A DNA stretch of 64,000 nt from Formosa haliotis (GTDB lineage Bacteria > Bacteroidota > Bacteroidia > Flavobacteriales > Flavobacteriaceae): assembly GCF_001685485.1 (NCBI RefSeq), contig NZ_BDEL01000001.1:2601501-2665500 (forward strand), read 5' to 3'. The notes under the pieces were generated by a model, which worked only from the letters and a program-made list of their open reading frames with translations, had not been told where the DNA came from and searched no databases. Numbering within the stretch: position 1 is the first letter of the stretch; every line of letters starts with the position of its first letter. The translations under genes were made by a program, and so were the position numbers. Positions 35,882 through 45,630 of this stretch are shown here, piece by piece.

Positions 35882-37164
35882 ATTATAAATCGAGGGTTTG
35901 GCTTAATTAAAGCTGAACCTTTTTTTCAAATATAGGTCAAAAACCAATTTAAAATAATGCCCCAATTTCTAATAGACATCGAACATTTTTTTGTAGCCTC
36001 TCTAAGAGCTAAAAAAGTGGACTTAATTACAGCTTCGTCAGTCGGTAATGGAGCTTGTTTTTGGTATATTTCCTGATTTTCCCATTAAGGTTTTCAATAA
36101 GGTTTGTGGTGTAAATAACTTTTCTAATTTCTAAAGGAAATTCGTAGAAAGCGGTCAGCTCCTCCCTGTTGCCCCTTCAGCTTTTAGTAGCATAAGAGTA
36201 CTTATTTCCCATTTCTAAGCAAAGTCCTCCAGAGCGGCTTTTGCTGCGCTTTTGGCAGTTGCATCGTAGGGGTTTTCCTATCCTTTGTAAATTCTCTTTT
36301 CTCCTTCCATACCACGTATATACAGGTGTTTTTAATTTGGTGTACCATGTAGATTTGGGTCTTGGATTCTGGAAAAACGTTTTTGATGGTTTCTGTAAAA
36401 CCGTTGAGATTGTCTGTGGCGGTTATACACCTCTAGCCTTTATATCGGTTAAGACACTTATCCAAAAGGCTACCAGCTCATTTTTACCAAGCCAAAGTCC
36501 CAAGACTTCCTTTTTGCCGTCCCTGCGCAGTCCTAAGTCAATTTACATGGTTTTGTGGATAATCTGGAGTTCTCCCGAACCTTGAACACAATACCGTGCA
36601 TCCAAGTGATCAGATATACGGGTTCCGATGGTCTGTTCTACAGAGCAACAGTTTAATTGGTAACTTTATCCGTGATGCGTGATATGGTGAATGTAGACAT
36701 ATCAAAATCATAGACCTCACGGATTTGTCCTTCGACATCAGAATTACTCATACCCTTAGCACAAATACTGATAATCACATTTTCTATGCCATCGACCATG
36801 TTAGTGAGTTTAGGAACTAGCATAGGGTTAAAAGAGGCTTCTCGGTCTTTGGTAACTTTAATATAAGTCTCGTCTAATGCCGTTTTTATCTTTTTGGAAG
36901 CATAGCCATTACGGGTATTGCTAATATCGGATTGTTGATGTTTATCATAATCTAGATGTACATCAAGCTGGCATTCATGCATCTTTTCAACACCTCGCTT
37001 TTGGATGGATTTTAAAAAGGAGATCTGTTCTTCTCCTGTTTTGAACTGTTTTAAAAAGTTGTCGTTTAGAAAATCTTTTTTCTTCATAAGTGTATAAAAT
37101 TTAAAATTATACAAAAAAAATATCGAGAGCTTTTAACCCCCGATATTTAAACTTTACACACTTT
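35871..37164 (-). mobile_element. Decayed IS256-family insertion sequence
   Basis: The outer ends share AAAGTGTGTAAA as inverted repeats (from 35871 rightward and from 37164 leftward), and similarity continues inward to a TCG-GGGTT block. Length is about 1.29 kb, as in IS256 relatives. The minus-strand transposase is broken by frameshifts and stops. No target duplication is visible at the two flanks. Confidence 0.7.
35926..37087 (-). pseudogene. IS256-family transposase, multiply disrupted
   Basis: An intact N-terminal part (MKKKDFLNDNFLKQFKTGEE to ISRITDKV) is followed, in changing frames, by family hallmarks. These are NRPSEPVYLITW, DLGLRRDGKKEVLGLWLGKN with FWISVLTDIKARGV, and MVHQIKNTCIYVVWKEKREF. 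Near the end comes [17 protein letters not shown]. Several internal stops and frameshifts show it cannot be functional. A start nine codons earlier (37114) is possible, but MKKKDF fits the family start better. Confidence 0.8.
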
Positions 37165-37355
37165 GTGAGGTACAACCATTAAAGAATTTGAATTTGATAT
37201 GAATAACCAACTAGTGGTTAAATCATTCAACTAATTATCCTGTTTTTATGTTGCAAATCCAAGTCGTTGATGTGTCTTTGTTAAAACGTAAAGAGAGAAA
37301 TAAAAACAACACAATTTTAAAAATACAGGAAAATTTTTCACACACTTATTTGTCC
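37165..37355. other. Gene-free flank with a possible orphan C-terminal tail
   Basis: Immediately beyond the IS end, the plus strand reads TIKEFEFDMNNQLVVKSFN and stop (about 37177-37236), which looks like the end of a truncated protein. Nothing else supports a gene. The remainder is AT-rich. Confidence 0.3.
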
Positions 37356-39029
37356 TTAATATACCTTTCTAAGTTCAACGGCATTTAAAATGGGTTCCCC
37401 TTTTATGGCTTTAAAGGAAATGGTAACACCTTCTTTATTCTCAATTAATTGTTTGATTTTGATTGATACTGCTTTTTCAGTACCATAATCTTTCGCTAAA
37501 TTGAAATTTTCAAGAATTACTTTTCCGTTTATCAAAACATCAAATACTCTATCGCTATTTAAGTCTTCTTTTTCAGAATTAGAATCTAAATTATAAGCGA
37601 GTTCTATTTTTTCTTTATCTGAAATCAATTCTGCAAAGTGTAAGGTCAATTCATAAAAACCATCAGGCACTTGCATCTTAAATGCTTCAAGCCCCACTTG
37701 TGCCGTTTGAAAAATAGGATCGTTATTGGTATTCTTTATATTTTGATCGGTACCATATTTTTGACGTGATGTGTTTTTCATTATAAAATAATCCCCACCT
37801 ACAATGCCCCAACTTCCTTTTTCATCGGTAAAGCCCTGCGCTGGCAACCATATTTCTTTAGTTAGATCATCTAAAAAATAACGTTTAGAGCCTAAGCTAA
37901 TTCGAACAGATTCAAACGGTACGGCTTTACTATCTAGGTTTTTCGCAATCAAATTGAAATCTAATCGATGGAAATCTTTAGTTGTTTCACCATTATTTTC
38001 AGAAACGACTTCCAATAAATTTTCACCTTTTACAAAAGGCACATCCCAAACTAATGTTTTATCTTCATTAGCTATTCGCTCTCCTAAAGATTTTCCGTTA
38101 AGGTATAAAATAGCACTTTTCTGATTTGTAAACACACTAATTGGCTGTGTGGAAATAGTGCCATTTTCAGTATCTGTAAAGCCAGATCTATGTTCCCAAA
38201 GTTTAGAACCAATGGCTATAAATGGTTCGTTTATAAGAAATGCTTGGTATAAATAGTAACTGTCTTTTGGTTTTCTATCCAAAGTCATCACGCCTTTACT
38301 ATTAATAAAAGGATTGGTATCATGACGTGTTTCCGAACCAAAATCGGCTAAATTCCAGATGTTTACACCGGCAACAAAATCACGTTCTAAAATGGCTTTT
38401 ATATAATGTGTATGATACGTTACTTGATATTCTAAACTAAAGTCAAAACGTTCTGGTGTTAACGACCGTACTCTTGGGTCTGCTCCTGCTCCATATTCTG
38501 TAACGATTACAGGTTTCTTTAATTTTTCGTGGTAGCCATCTAAAAAACGATCAAAGCCTTCAAATTTACTGCCATACCAACCTGAGTACAAATTCCAACC
38601 GACAATCATTGGGATTTCAGTCAGTTCCGTTTTAGTATATAATGAAAAATTTCCGTGATTTGGAATCATGGTATAACGGTATGGATCCATCTCGCGAATA
38701 ACCTTTTCAATATCTTTTGCTAATTGAGTAATACTTGCAAAATACGGTTTTTGCTTTTCTGGTTCTCCTTTATATCTAGGTCGCAGCAACACTTCGTTCA
38801 TATATGCCCACGATACTAAACTGGGATGATTATAATTTTGAACTACCATTTCTTTTGCCATTTCAATACTGTTGAGAACAAAACCATCAGATTCTGTGAT
38901 GTAATTTAGGACTGGAATTTCAACAGTAGTTATAATACCCAAACGATCACAGGTTTCCATGACAACAGGATCTTGCGGATAATGTGCAATACGCAAAAAA
39001 TTACCGCCCATAGCTTTCAAATGCTGCAC
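37356..39029 (-). CDS. GH2 beta-galactosidase/beta-glucuronidase-type enzyme, catalytic and malectin-like C-terminal part (frame-disrupted)
   Basis: This part of a GH2 enzyme is open in frame back to about 39197 (LDETVNSLGFRWYKFDADKG), so the GTG at 39029 is not a true start. It carries the TIM-barrel acid/base Glu in WAYMNEVLL (residue 79 of this part) and the nucleophile Glu in VIVTEYGAG (residue 178). A DUF4982-like strand region and a C-terminal malectin-like domain (FYELTLHFAE, FDVLINGKVILENF) follow. With the preceding segment it forms one protein of about 898 residues. It is the last gene of the uxaC-to-GH2 run. Confidence 0.85.
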   Translation of the reverse strand: MQHLKAMGGNFLRIAHYPQDPVVMETCDRLGIITTVEIPVLNYITESDGFVLNSIEMAKEMVVQNYNHPSLVSWAYMNEVLLRPRYKGEPEKQKPYFASITQLAKDIEKVIREMDPYRYTMIPNHGNFSLYTKTELTEIPMIVGWNLYSGWYGSKFEGFDRFLDGYHEKLKKPVIVTEYGAGADPRVRSLTPERFDFSLEYQVTYHTHYIKAILERDFVAGVNIWNLADFGSETRHDTNPFINSKGVMTLDRKPKDSYYLYQAFLINEPFIAIGSKLWEHRSGFTDTENGTISTQPISVFTNQKSAILYLNGKSLGERIANEDKTLVWDVPFVKGENLLEVVSENNGETTKDFHRLDFNLIAKNLDSKAVPFESVRISLGSKRYFLDDLTKEIWLPAQGFTDEKGSWGIVGGDYFIMKNTSRQKYGTDQNIKNTNNDPIFQTAQVGLEAFKMQVPDGFYELTLHFAELISDKEKIELAYNLDSNSEKEDLNSDRVFDVLINGKVILENFNLAKDYGTEKAVSIKIKQLIENKEGVTISFKAIKGEPILNAVELRKVY

Positions 39030-39187
39030 ATCATCTACTGCTAAAACATCAGGTACTGCATTTCCAAGCCCTTCAAAATCTTGATGACGACAAGTACCAA
39101 TTAATTTATAGTGCTTATCGTTAATAAAGAAGCCCTTATCGGCATCAAATTTATACCAACGAAACCCTAATGAATTTACCGTTTCAT

Positions 39188-40051
39188 CTAAAACTTTTTA
39201 GTCTTTATATCTACAATTTTCGTAATGACTTCATATAAATATGGATTATCTGGCGACCAAAGATTAGGATTTTTAAACTCTGAAATATTTTGTTCAAAGG
39301 CTATAGTTTCGTTTGATTTTAAACGATAAGCGGTCTTTATTTCTTTTACAACTTGTTTGCCTGCGTTTCTAACAGATTGCACTACTTCAATTTCTATTTT
39401 TGAAGCGGTTTCGTTTGTTACTTGTCCTTTAAATAGAATGGACGCATTTTCTTTGGTAACCTTTGGTGTACTAATTAGAACATTCTTTGCGGTATAATGA
39501 CCATCTTCGAAATGCACAGGATTCATTTTTTGAATATAAACATCACGATAAATACCTCCAAAAAACGTAAAATCTCCTGTTAATGTTGGAATATCTTCAT
39601 TAAACTTATTGGTTACTTTTACAACGATGTCGTTAGCTTTACCAAAATTTATCTGTTCTGTAATAGCGAAAGAAAAAGCCGTATAACCACCAATATGCAA
39701 ACCTACGGACGTTCCGTTTACAAATACTTCAGTTTCTTGATTTGCCCCTTCAAAATATATTTGAATGGATTTATTTTTATCTTTTTCTGAGAAAAAAATC
39801 GATTTTTTATATACACCCATATCTCGATAATAATCTGGGGTATCATCAAAAGCATCTTCGGCATTCCATGTATGAGGAATAGAAACCGATTCCCAATCAT
39901 TATTATTTTCAGAACTCACTTGAGTTGAAACATCCCCTTTATGGAATTGCCAATCTGAATTTATGGTATAAGTGTTCCTGACGTTTTGCGCTGACAACAT
40001 CACGGTAACAAAACCAATGGCAAGTAAACTAAGTGATTTTAATTTTTTCAT
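39188..40051 (-). CDS. GH2 glycoside hydrolase, N-terminal sugar-binding part (frame-disrupted)
   Basis: This 287-residue segment has a signal peptide (MKKLKSLSLLAIGFVTVMLS), the GH2 N-terminal jelly-roll domain (VSIPHTWNAEDAFDDTPDYY, YFEGANQETEVFVNGTSVG) and the immunoglobulin-like domain up to NLWSPDNPYLYEVITKIVDI. It then stops at KTKKF, where an A5 run (39195-39199) precedes the break. One added A restores KTKKVLDETVNSLGFRWY and the catalytic part. It starts 17 bp after the corrected stop of the acetylesterase gene. Confidence 0.85.
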   Translation of the reverse strand: MKKLKSLSLLAIGFVTVMLSAQNVRNTYTINSDWQFHKGDVSTQVSSENNNDWESVSIPHTWNAEDAFDDTPDYYRDMGVYKKSIFFSEKDKNKSIQIYFEGANQETEVFVNGTSVGLHIGGYTAFSFAITEQINFGKANDIVVKVTNKFNEDIPTLTGDFTFFGGIYRDVYIQKMNPVHFEDGHYTAKNVLISTPKVTKENASILFKGQVTNETASKIEIEVVQSVRNAGKQVVKEIKTAYRLKSNETIAFEQNISEFKNPNLWSPDNPYLYEVITKIVDIKTKKF

Positions 40052-40075
40052 TGCACTAATTTATTTTTTATTTAA

Positions 40076-41578
40076 TCAAAACTCTAAATGAGGATGCAGG
40101 TAAACCAGCATTGTTGAACACATTTGCATATTCCATTTATCCGCCCATCCGTAGCGTAGAATAAACGGTTTTTCAATATTCTTTATATCGAAAACTAACA
40201 GTTCATTTTCAATTTTAGGAAATATTGTTTGGGGTGCATTTTGTGTCCCGTTATTTTTAAATTCTACGATTTCAAAACCTTTTGGTTGCCCTTCCGATTT
40301 CAAACCAGATTCAGCAAAATCGAACTTAACATATAACTTATCATCTTTTATTTGGGTGCCATTAAACAAAGGGCCAGAAACGGTGATTTCTTTAAAATCA
40401 TAACTTTTAGATAATGCCCAGTTTGCTAAGCGTTCTCCTACTGGTTTTTTATTCGTAGGATGAATATCATCAATATTCCCAACGTCCATAGTAACCACCA
40501 TGCCTGTATTTTCAATTTTTCTGTAAACTTGTAATTGAGCTTCCATAATGGCAGAAACCTCATCTATACTCCCTTTAAAGGGCGCTATTTGAACAAAATA
40601 AAATGGCAACTCTTTTTTCCAGGCTTTTCTCCAACTGGCAATCATAGCTTCAAACAAATAGGCATATTCATCGTGCCATTTTCTATTGGTTTCTCCTTGA
40701 TACCAAAGTACACCTTTGATGCCAAAATTGGTTAACGGATTTATCAGTCCGTTGTACAAAGTACTGGGAGCTCTGTGCGGTCTGGCTTTTATAAACAAGG
40801 AAGTTGGCATTTCTGGAGTTTTGTCAATAACCCCATTTTTTTTGGCTTCCAGTTGTGCATAATACCCAATAGAATCCATTTTAAAATCTGCTTGCCATTC
40901 TTGGTAGCGTTTTAAAGCAATATTCAATTTAGGGTCGTTTTCTAGAACTTCTTTGGGTGTCCAGTTATCGGCTGCCGTACCACCCCAAGCTACTTCAATA
41001 ATACCAACTGGCACATGTAATGCTTTTTGTAATTTTTCTGCAAAAAACACACCAACAGCTGTGTACTTATCAGCATTATTGGGATGTACCGCCGTCCATT
41101 TTGAACCTGGCAAATCCATTAAAGGCGTGTCGCTTATTTGACGCTCTACATCCAAATAACGAATGTTTGGATAATAGGCTTTAGCAACCTCTTCTTTTCC
41201 ATTTAAGCTAGAACCTAATGTGAATCCCATATTGGATTGTCCAGAACAGACCCAAACTTCTCCTAATAATACATCCTTTAAAATAATAGTTTGTTTGGAA
41301 GATTTTACTTTTAATTTGAACGGTCCACCTGCCTTTGCCGTTGAGATACTGGTTCTCCAAATACCATCTTGTCCTGTGACTACACTTACTTTTTCGGTAG
41401 ACCAATTATTAGAAATACGAATCGTTTCTCTAGGGGTTGCCCAACCCCAAATAGGCACAATGCCTTTTTGCTGCAATACCATTTGGTCTGAAAAAATAGC
41501 TGGTAATTTTAATTGTGCACAAACTACAGACGTGAAAAAAAATAAAACAACAAGACAAAATGGGTGTTTGAAATTCAT
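40076..41578 (-). CDS. Sialate O-acetylesterase-like carbohydrate esterase (frame shift near the C terminus)
   Basis: This 500-residue secreted protein has a signal peptide ending VVCAQ and the SGNH-type motif VCSGQSNMGFTLG near residue 111. It also has GVIEVAWGGTAADNWTP, GVLWYQGETN near residue 289, and the Asp/His block DVGNIDDIHPTNK. It probably removes O-acetyl groups from the glycan or its oligosaccharides. The last 18 residues are aberrant. One extra base near 40127-40132 gives NANVFNNAGLPASSFRVLIK and a stop at 40068, matching the family's usual GLPASPFR end. Confidence 0.87.
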   Translation of the reverse strand: MNFKHPFCLVVLFFFTSVVCAQLKLPAIFSDQMVLQQKGIVPIWGWATPRETIRISNNWSTEKVSVVTGQDGIWRTSISTAKAGGPFKLKVKSSKQTIILKDVLLGEVWVCSGQSNMGFTLGSSLNGKEEVAKAYYPNIRYLDVERQISDTPLMDLPGSKWTAVHPNNADKYTAVGVFFAEKLQKALHVPVGIIEVAWGGTAADNWTPKEVLENDPKLNIALKRYQEWQADFKMDSIGYYAQLEAKKNGVIDKTPEMPTSLFIKARPHRAPSTLYNGLINPLTNFGIKGVLWYQGETNRKWHDEYAYLFEAMIASWRKAWKKELPFYFVQIAPFKGSIDEVSAIMEAQLQVYRKIENTGMVVTMDVGNIDDIHPTNKKPVGERLANWALSKSYDFKEITVSGPLFNGTQIKDDKLYVKFDFAESGLKSEGQPKGFEIVEFKNNGTQNAPQTIFPKIENELLVFDIKNIEKPFILRYGWADKWNMQMCSTMLVYLHPHLEF

Positions 41579-41590
41579 TTTTCAAGGAAT

Positions 41591-44500
41591 TTATTTGATA
41601 ATCAACTTTTTATTAAAACTATAGTCTGGCGTTACCAATTTTACAACATAAAGTCCTGAAGCTAAGTCTAAATGGTTCAAATCAAACTCTATGGTGTTAT
41701 GGGTTGTAATACTATTTTTAGTATCCAAATTAATAACTCTACCTTGTAAATCGATAATTTGTACTTTCGAAATACTAGCTACCGAAGCGTTTAATGAAAA
41801 AATTATCTTTATTTTTTTTTTTGCTGGATTCGGACTGATAATTACCCCACCAAACTTTTTAATAACATCGTTTGTAGAAAGCATACTACTTGTGCTGCCC
41901 GTTTCTCCTACAACCACAAAAGACACGTCATTTGCTGTAATACCAGACAAACAATCATTAGAAGTACTGATTAATTCTGATTGTCCTGTTTGCTGTTCTG
42001 TGAACAATAAAACTTCGTAACCAGCATCTAATTTTAGGGAACGAATATCATTATCAATAACACCTCTTTTTTCCAGTTCTTCCAAATTATAAATTCCTGT
42101 TCTTAAACTTACGGCATACCCTTCGTAATCACATTGGGAATACAACGTTGCAACACCTGGACTCATGTTGTAAACATTTTTAAGAATTTCATCGGCATAA
42201 AGCCCTCCTAAAATACGTTGGCTGAAGGTATCAAAATGTGGATCGGTCAAATCACCATTTATAGGTGCCAAATCGTCTGATTTGATATAGCTTGCTTGAT
42301 TGATATCGTTGGAAATACTACTGATAACCGTATTTATAGGCTCAGATTCCGGACGCCATTTATTGATTTCACCGGCAACAAAAAAGGCGTTTTCGCCTAA
42401 ATCAGCTCTTAAATCCATTACCAATTGTTTCAATTTGGCCATGTAACCACTACTTGAGTTTTGGTTGGATTCACCTTGGTGCCATAAAATTCCTTTAAAA
42501 ACACCTGCCTTTTTGGCTTCCAATAAACGGGCAACGGCTTCTTCATATAAATCCATATCATCTGCACCAGAGTAACCTTTTTCCCAAAGTTCAATTTTAG
42601 TGCCTCCCCTAGCATTTACAACCAAACCAATACCTCTATTGGTATATTCCGTCAATTTTCTTGCAAACACATAACCGGGATTTAATTTTTGATTAGAAAT
42701 ATCTTTTCCTACCGTTGAATATTTATTTAGAGGCGTTTCGGCATTTTCCCAACCATCTGCATCATTAAATAAATAAGCATTGGTCAATGGTGCTTCGTCC
42801 AAAGTACCAATTTCGCCACGTCCAGCCATATTGGATTGTCCAATCAATAAATACACATCAAATTCATCTTTTGAAAAGCCACCTGGTGTATTACTGGTAT
42901 TCATGGTACTAAATCGATGTATCCCCCTATCGATAGCGCCTGTTGCAGGAATAGGATTTCCAAAATACCCTACGGAAGTATTTCCTGCAATCTCCAACCC
43001 TGAACCTATGGCTGGCGAACCTGCTTTAAGCTTGTAACCTTGCGGACCAGCATTAACAGCTACAAATAAAGGATCTGTTGTTATGCTATTGTTACCGCTT
43101 GGCACTGTTATATTAGTACCAGCTTTATAAAACAGGTTATTGGAAAACGTATTTCCGGTACTTGCGCTTACATCATACCCATGGTTGCTTCCTTCTAGGT
43201 AATAAATATTATTATAGTATTTTGTATTAGCTGGTTTTCCTGACCATTGTTTATGAAACATCACATCAACCCCTGTTTGTTCTGCCGATAAATAAATAAC
43301 GTTGTTATGGAATGTTGTATTGGTTATTTTTCCGGACAACTTAAACGCAAATTTCTCCCCGTTTTCACGAGCTACCAAACCATCACGTTCAATAACGTTG
43401 TATCTAAAAATTGTATTATCGTTAAAAGATGTTGAAAACCCCCCACCTGTTGCCAACATACCATAAGCGTTGTCATGCACATAATTATATTGGAGGATGG
43501 TGTTTTTGGTTCTAAAGTCACTATCCAATCCGCCAGCATCTTCATCTCCAATGTTCCCTTTGGTAAAACGAGCTTCGTTATATTGAAAAACGCACCCATC
43601 GGTATTAAAATTAAAAGCCGCATTACCTGAGCCCTTTACAGCACATTGATGAAACAAGTTATACTCTATAATTGGATCTTTGGCATTTCTAAGAATTAGG
43701 GCATTGGCACCCGATCTTTCAAAAACATTATTTCTTACAATAAAATTCAAGGTTGGTGTCCAGTTTCCATTGTTGGTTAAGGTTCTATCATCCCAAGTAC
43801 TTACATTGGACATCCCCGTTCTGTCCACATCGTATATATGACAGCCTTCTACCAAAAAATCATTGTAATAAGTTGGCACTATGCTGCCTGTGATTTCCAT
43901 ATAGATGCCACCGTTATTTTTATCTTCATTATCACCATTGATACCATGAATATCCAAATTAACCAAATGGATATGATTTACTTCTCCTAGATCTTGCGCA
44001 TTGACCCTTACTCCTACTTTATTGGTGTTTGGCGTTAAATCATAACCAGCTGTTGGATTATCAAACCAATCCGTTATGTTTTTGGCTTCCCAAGCTTCCA
44101 TGGAAATACCCCCTTCTTCAGCTGGATTATAATTGGTGATTTCTAAATTTCTTATTTCTACATATTCATTGCCATCTAAATGAATGGTTTCTGATGCTCC
44201 TGCACCATGAATGATTGGTTTAGCTCCTTTCCCATAACTTGCAACAACAATTGGGTTGCCAGCTTCACCCGAACCTTTTAATTTTAAAGTTCCTGTCCAC
44301 GATTGTCCTGTTTTAAACAATATTCTTGCGCCTGCTCCAAAAGTAGATGCATTCAGTTTTGATAAAGTTTTCCATGCTGTTGCAGGGCTATTTCCATTAT
44401 TAGCATCGTCGCCATTCAAGAAATCTAAATAGTGAATACCAGTAATGGCAGTACTTGGTGGTGACACATTGGTGGGTTCTTCCAACAACTCCAACATAGG

Positions 44501-45580
44501 ATGGAAATTGGCAGCTTCTTTACTGTAAAAGGTCAATCCGTTATTATCACCAGCAAGATCTAAAACAGTCAATGATAAAACACCACCGTCTCCTGCTTCT
44601 GCCAATTTTGCTATGACATAAGCAGAAATATCCCATTCATAATACTTATTCAATTCACCAGGTAAAACTTCCGTAGTCCGGAGTGGATTTGTATCGATAA
44701 AAGCAGGATAGGAATTCCAAGTGACAGTTTCCTCATCCCATGTATTTTCAACAGGCAAAATGGATAAATCTAAATCGGGCGTGGAATTGTTAGAGCTTGT
44801 AAAATATAATCTTAATCTTGCAGTTCCTACGGTACTTACTTTATTGACATCAATTTGATTTAAGTCAAATTTCAAAAGTCCTTTTTTAACAAAAGAATTG
44901 TTGGAAGAGCCCGCTTTTACTTGAATACCTGTGTCTGTTCCGTAATTAGTATTCGCATTGCTGCCACCAACTACCATGGCATCTTCAATTGTGCCCAATG
45001 CTTGGTAATCTTCAATTTCATCGCTTATATACAATTGCGGTTTATTAGGATCTGTAGATTCCTTGGTGTAAAAACGCGCCAATTTATTATCTCCATTTTC
45101 ATCGGACAAACCTAAAGAGATGCTGGTTTTCCCTAAGGTGACGGCATCTTGGACCAATCTGGTTATTTGCCATTCTACATAAGCATTTTCTTCTACTTTT
45201 TGGCTGCGAACCGATGGCGAAATCATAACCGGTTGATTGTCCCAAGTAAGCGTACTTTCGCTCCATGTTTCATCAATATTAAAAGCACTAATCATCATAT
45301 CTGTGCTCTGTGTATCATAACAATACAATCTTAGTTTTGCAGTACCTACGTCGGCTAGACTAAGGCCCGAAATATCAAATTTGATAAATCCCATTCTTGT
45401 AAAAGCGGCAGAAGAACCTGTTTTAACCCACATTTGCTGTGATTGGGTATTCCCCAAAATTTCTGTGGACTTTCCTCCATCGGCATAAGTATCATCTGTT
45501 GGGCTTAATCTTTGAATGTTTTGAGCCGAAAATTCAACGCACATTGCCATTAACATTAAGAAGATGTAATTTTTCATCAT
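41591..45580 (-). CDS. Multidomain secreted protein: two DNRLRE/CBM96-like domains, parallel beta-helix, SGNH acetylesterase, crystallin-like domain, T9SS sorting domain
   Basis: This 1329-residue protein has a signal peptide, then two DNRLRE-type carbohydrate-binding domains (about 22-190 and 195-370). A right-handed parallel beta-helix follows (about 385-880: NPIVVASYGKGAKPIIHG, FQYNEARF, ILQYNYVHDNAYGM). An esterase of the sialate O-acetylesterase-like type (LIGQSNMAGRGE near 915, GILWHQGESN) lies at about 905-1150. A beta/gamma-crystallin-like stretch lies at about 1155-1225, and a type A T9SS signal closes it (ISPNPAKKKIKIIF). It is secreted through the type IX system. The beta-helix is a candidate lyase or hydrolase and resembles the next gene's product. 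Lies 12 bp before the acetylesterase gene. Confidence 0.82.
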   Translation of the reverse strand: MMKNYIFLMLMAMCVEFSAQNIQRLSPTDDTYADGGKSTEILGNTQSQQMWVKTGSSAAFTRMGFIKFDISGLSLADVGTAKLRLYCYDTQSTDMMISAFNIDETWSESTLTWDNQPVMISPSVRSQKVEENAYVEWQITRLVQDAVTLGKTSISLGLSDENGDNKLARFYTKESTDPNKPQLYISDEIEDYQALGTIEDAMVVGGSNANTNYGTDTGIQVKAGSSNNSFVKKGLLKFDLNQIDVNKVSTVGTARLRLYFTSSNNSTPDLDLSILPVENTWDEETVTWNSYPAFIDTNPLRTTEVLPGELNKYYEWDISAYVIAKLAEAGDGGVLSLTVLDLAGDNNGLTFYSKEAANFHPMLELLEEPTNVSPPSTAITGIHYLDFLNGDDANNGNSPATAWKTLSKLNASTFGAGARILFKTGQSWTGTLKLKGSGEAGNPIVVASYGKGAKPIIHGAGASETIHLDGNEYVEIRNLEITNYNPAEEGGISMEAWEAKNITDWFDNPTAGYDLTPNTNKVGVRVNAQDLGEVNHIHLVNLDIHGINGDNEDKNNGGIYMEITGSIVPTYYNDFLVEGCHIYDVDRTGMSNVSTWDDRTLTNNGNWTPTLNFIVRNNVFERSGANALILRNAKDPIIEYNLFHQCAVKGSGNAAFNFNTDGCVFQYNEARFTKGNIGDEDAGGLDSDFRTKNTILQYNYVHDNAYGMLATGGGFSTSFNDNTIFRYNVIERDGLVARENGEKFAFKLSGKITNTTFHNNVIYLSAEQTGVDVMFHKQWSGKPANTKYYNNIYYLEGSNHGYDVSASTGNTFSNNLFYKAGTNITVPSGNNSITTDPLFVAVNAGPQGYKLKAGSPAIGSGLEIAGNTSVGYFGNPIPATGAIDRGIHRFSTMNTSNTPGGFSKDEFDVYLLIGQSNMAGRGEIGTLDEAPLTNAYLFNDADGWENAETPLNKYSTVGKDISNQKLNPGYVFARKLTEYTNRGIGLVVNARGGTKIELWEKGYSGADDMDLYEEAVARLLEAKKAGVFKGILWHQGESNQNSSSGYMAKLKQLVMDLRADLGENAFFVAGEINKWRPESEPINTVISSISNDINQASYIKSDDLAPINGDLTDPHFDTFSQRILGGLYADEILKNVYNMSPGVATLYSQCDYEGYAVSLRTGIYNLEELEKRGVIDNDIRSLKLDAGYEVLLFTEQQTGQSELISTSNDCLSGITANDVSFVVVGETGSTSSMLSTNDVIKKFGGVIISPNPAKKKIKIIFSLNASVASISKVQIIDLQGRVINLDTKNSITTHNTIEFDLNHLDLASGLYVVKLVTPDYSFNKKLIIK

Positions 45581-45630
45581 GTCAGTTTTTAGTTAGTTTT
45601 TTTAGTTGATAATATTTTCTTGAAACATCA

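Noticed and set aside
36241..36585. 114-codon plus-strand frame
   Set aside because: It is antisense to the decayed IS256 transposase, whose hallmarks read on the minus strand.
41220..45334. Several 60-134 codon plus-strand frames inside the esterase and beta-helix genes
   Set aside because: They are antisense to long, family-supported minus-strand genes and show no signals of their own.
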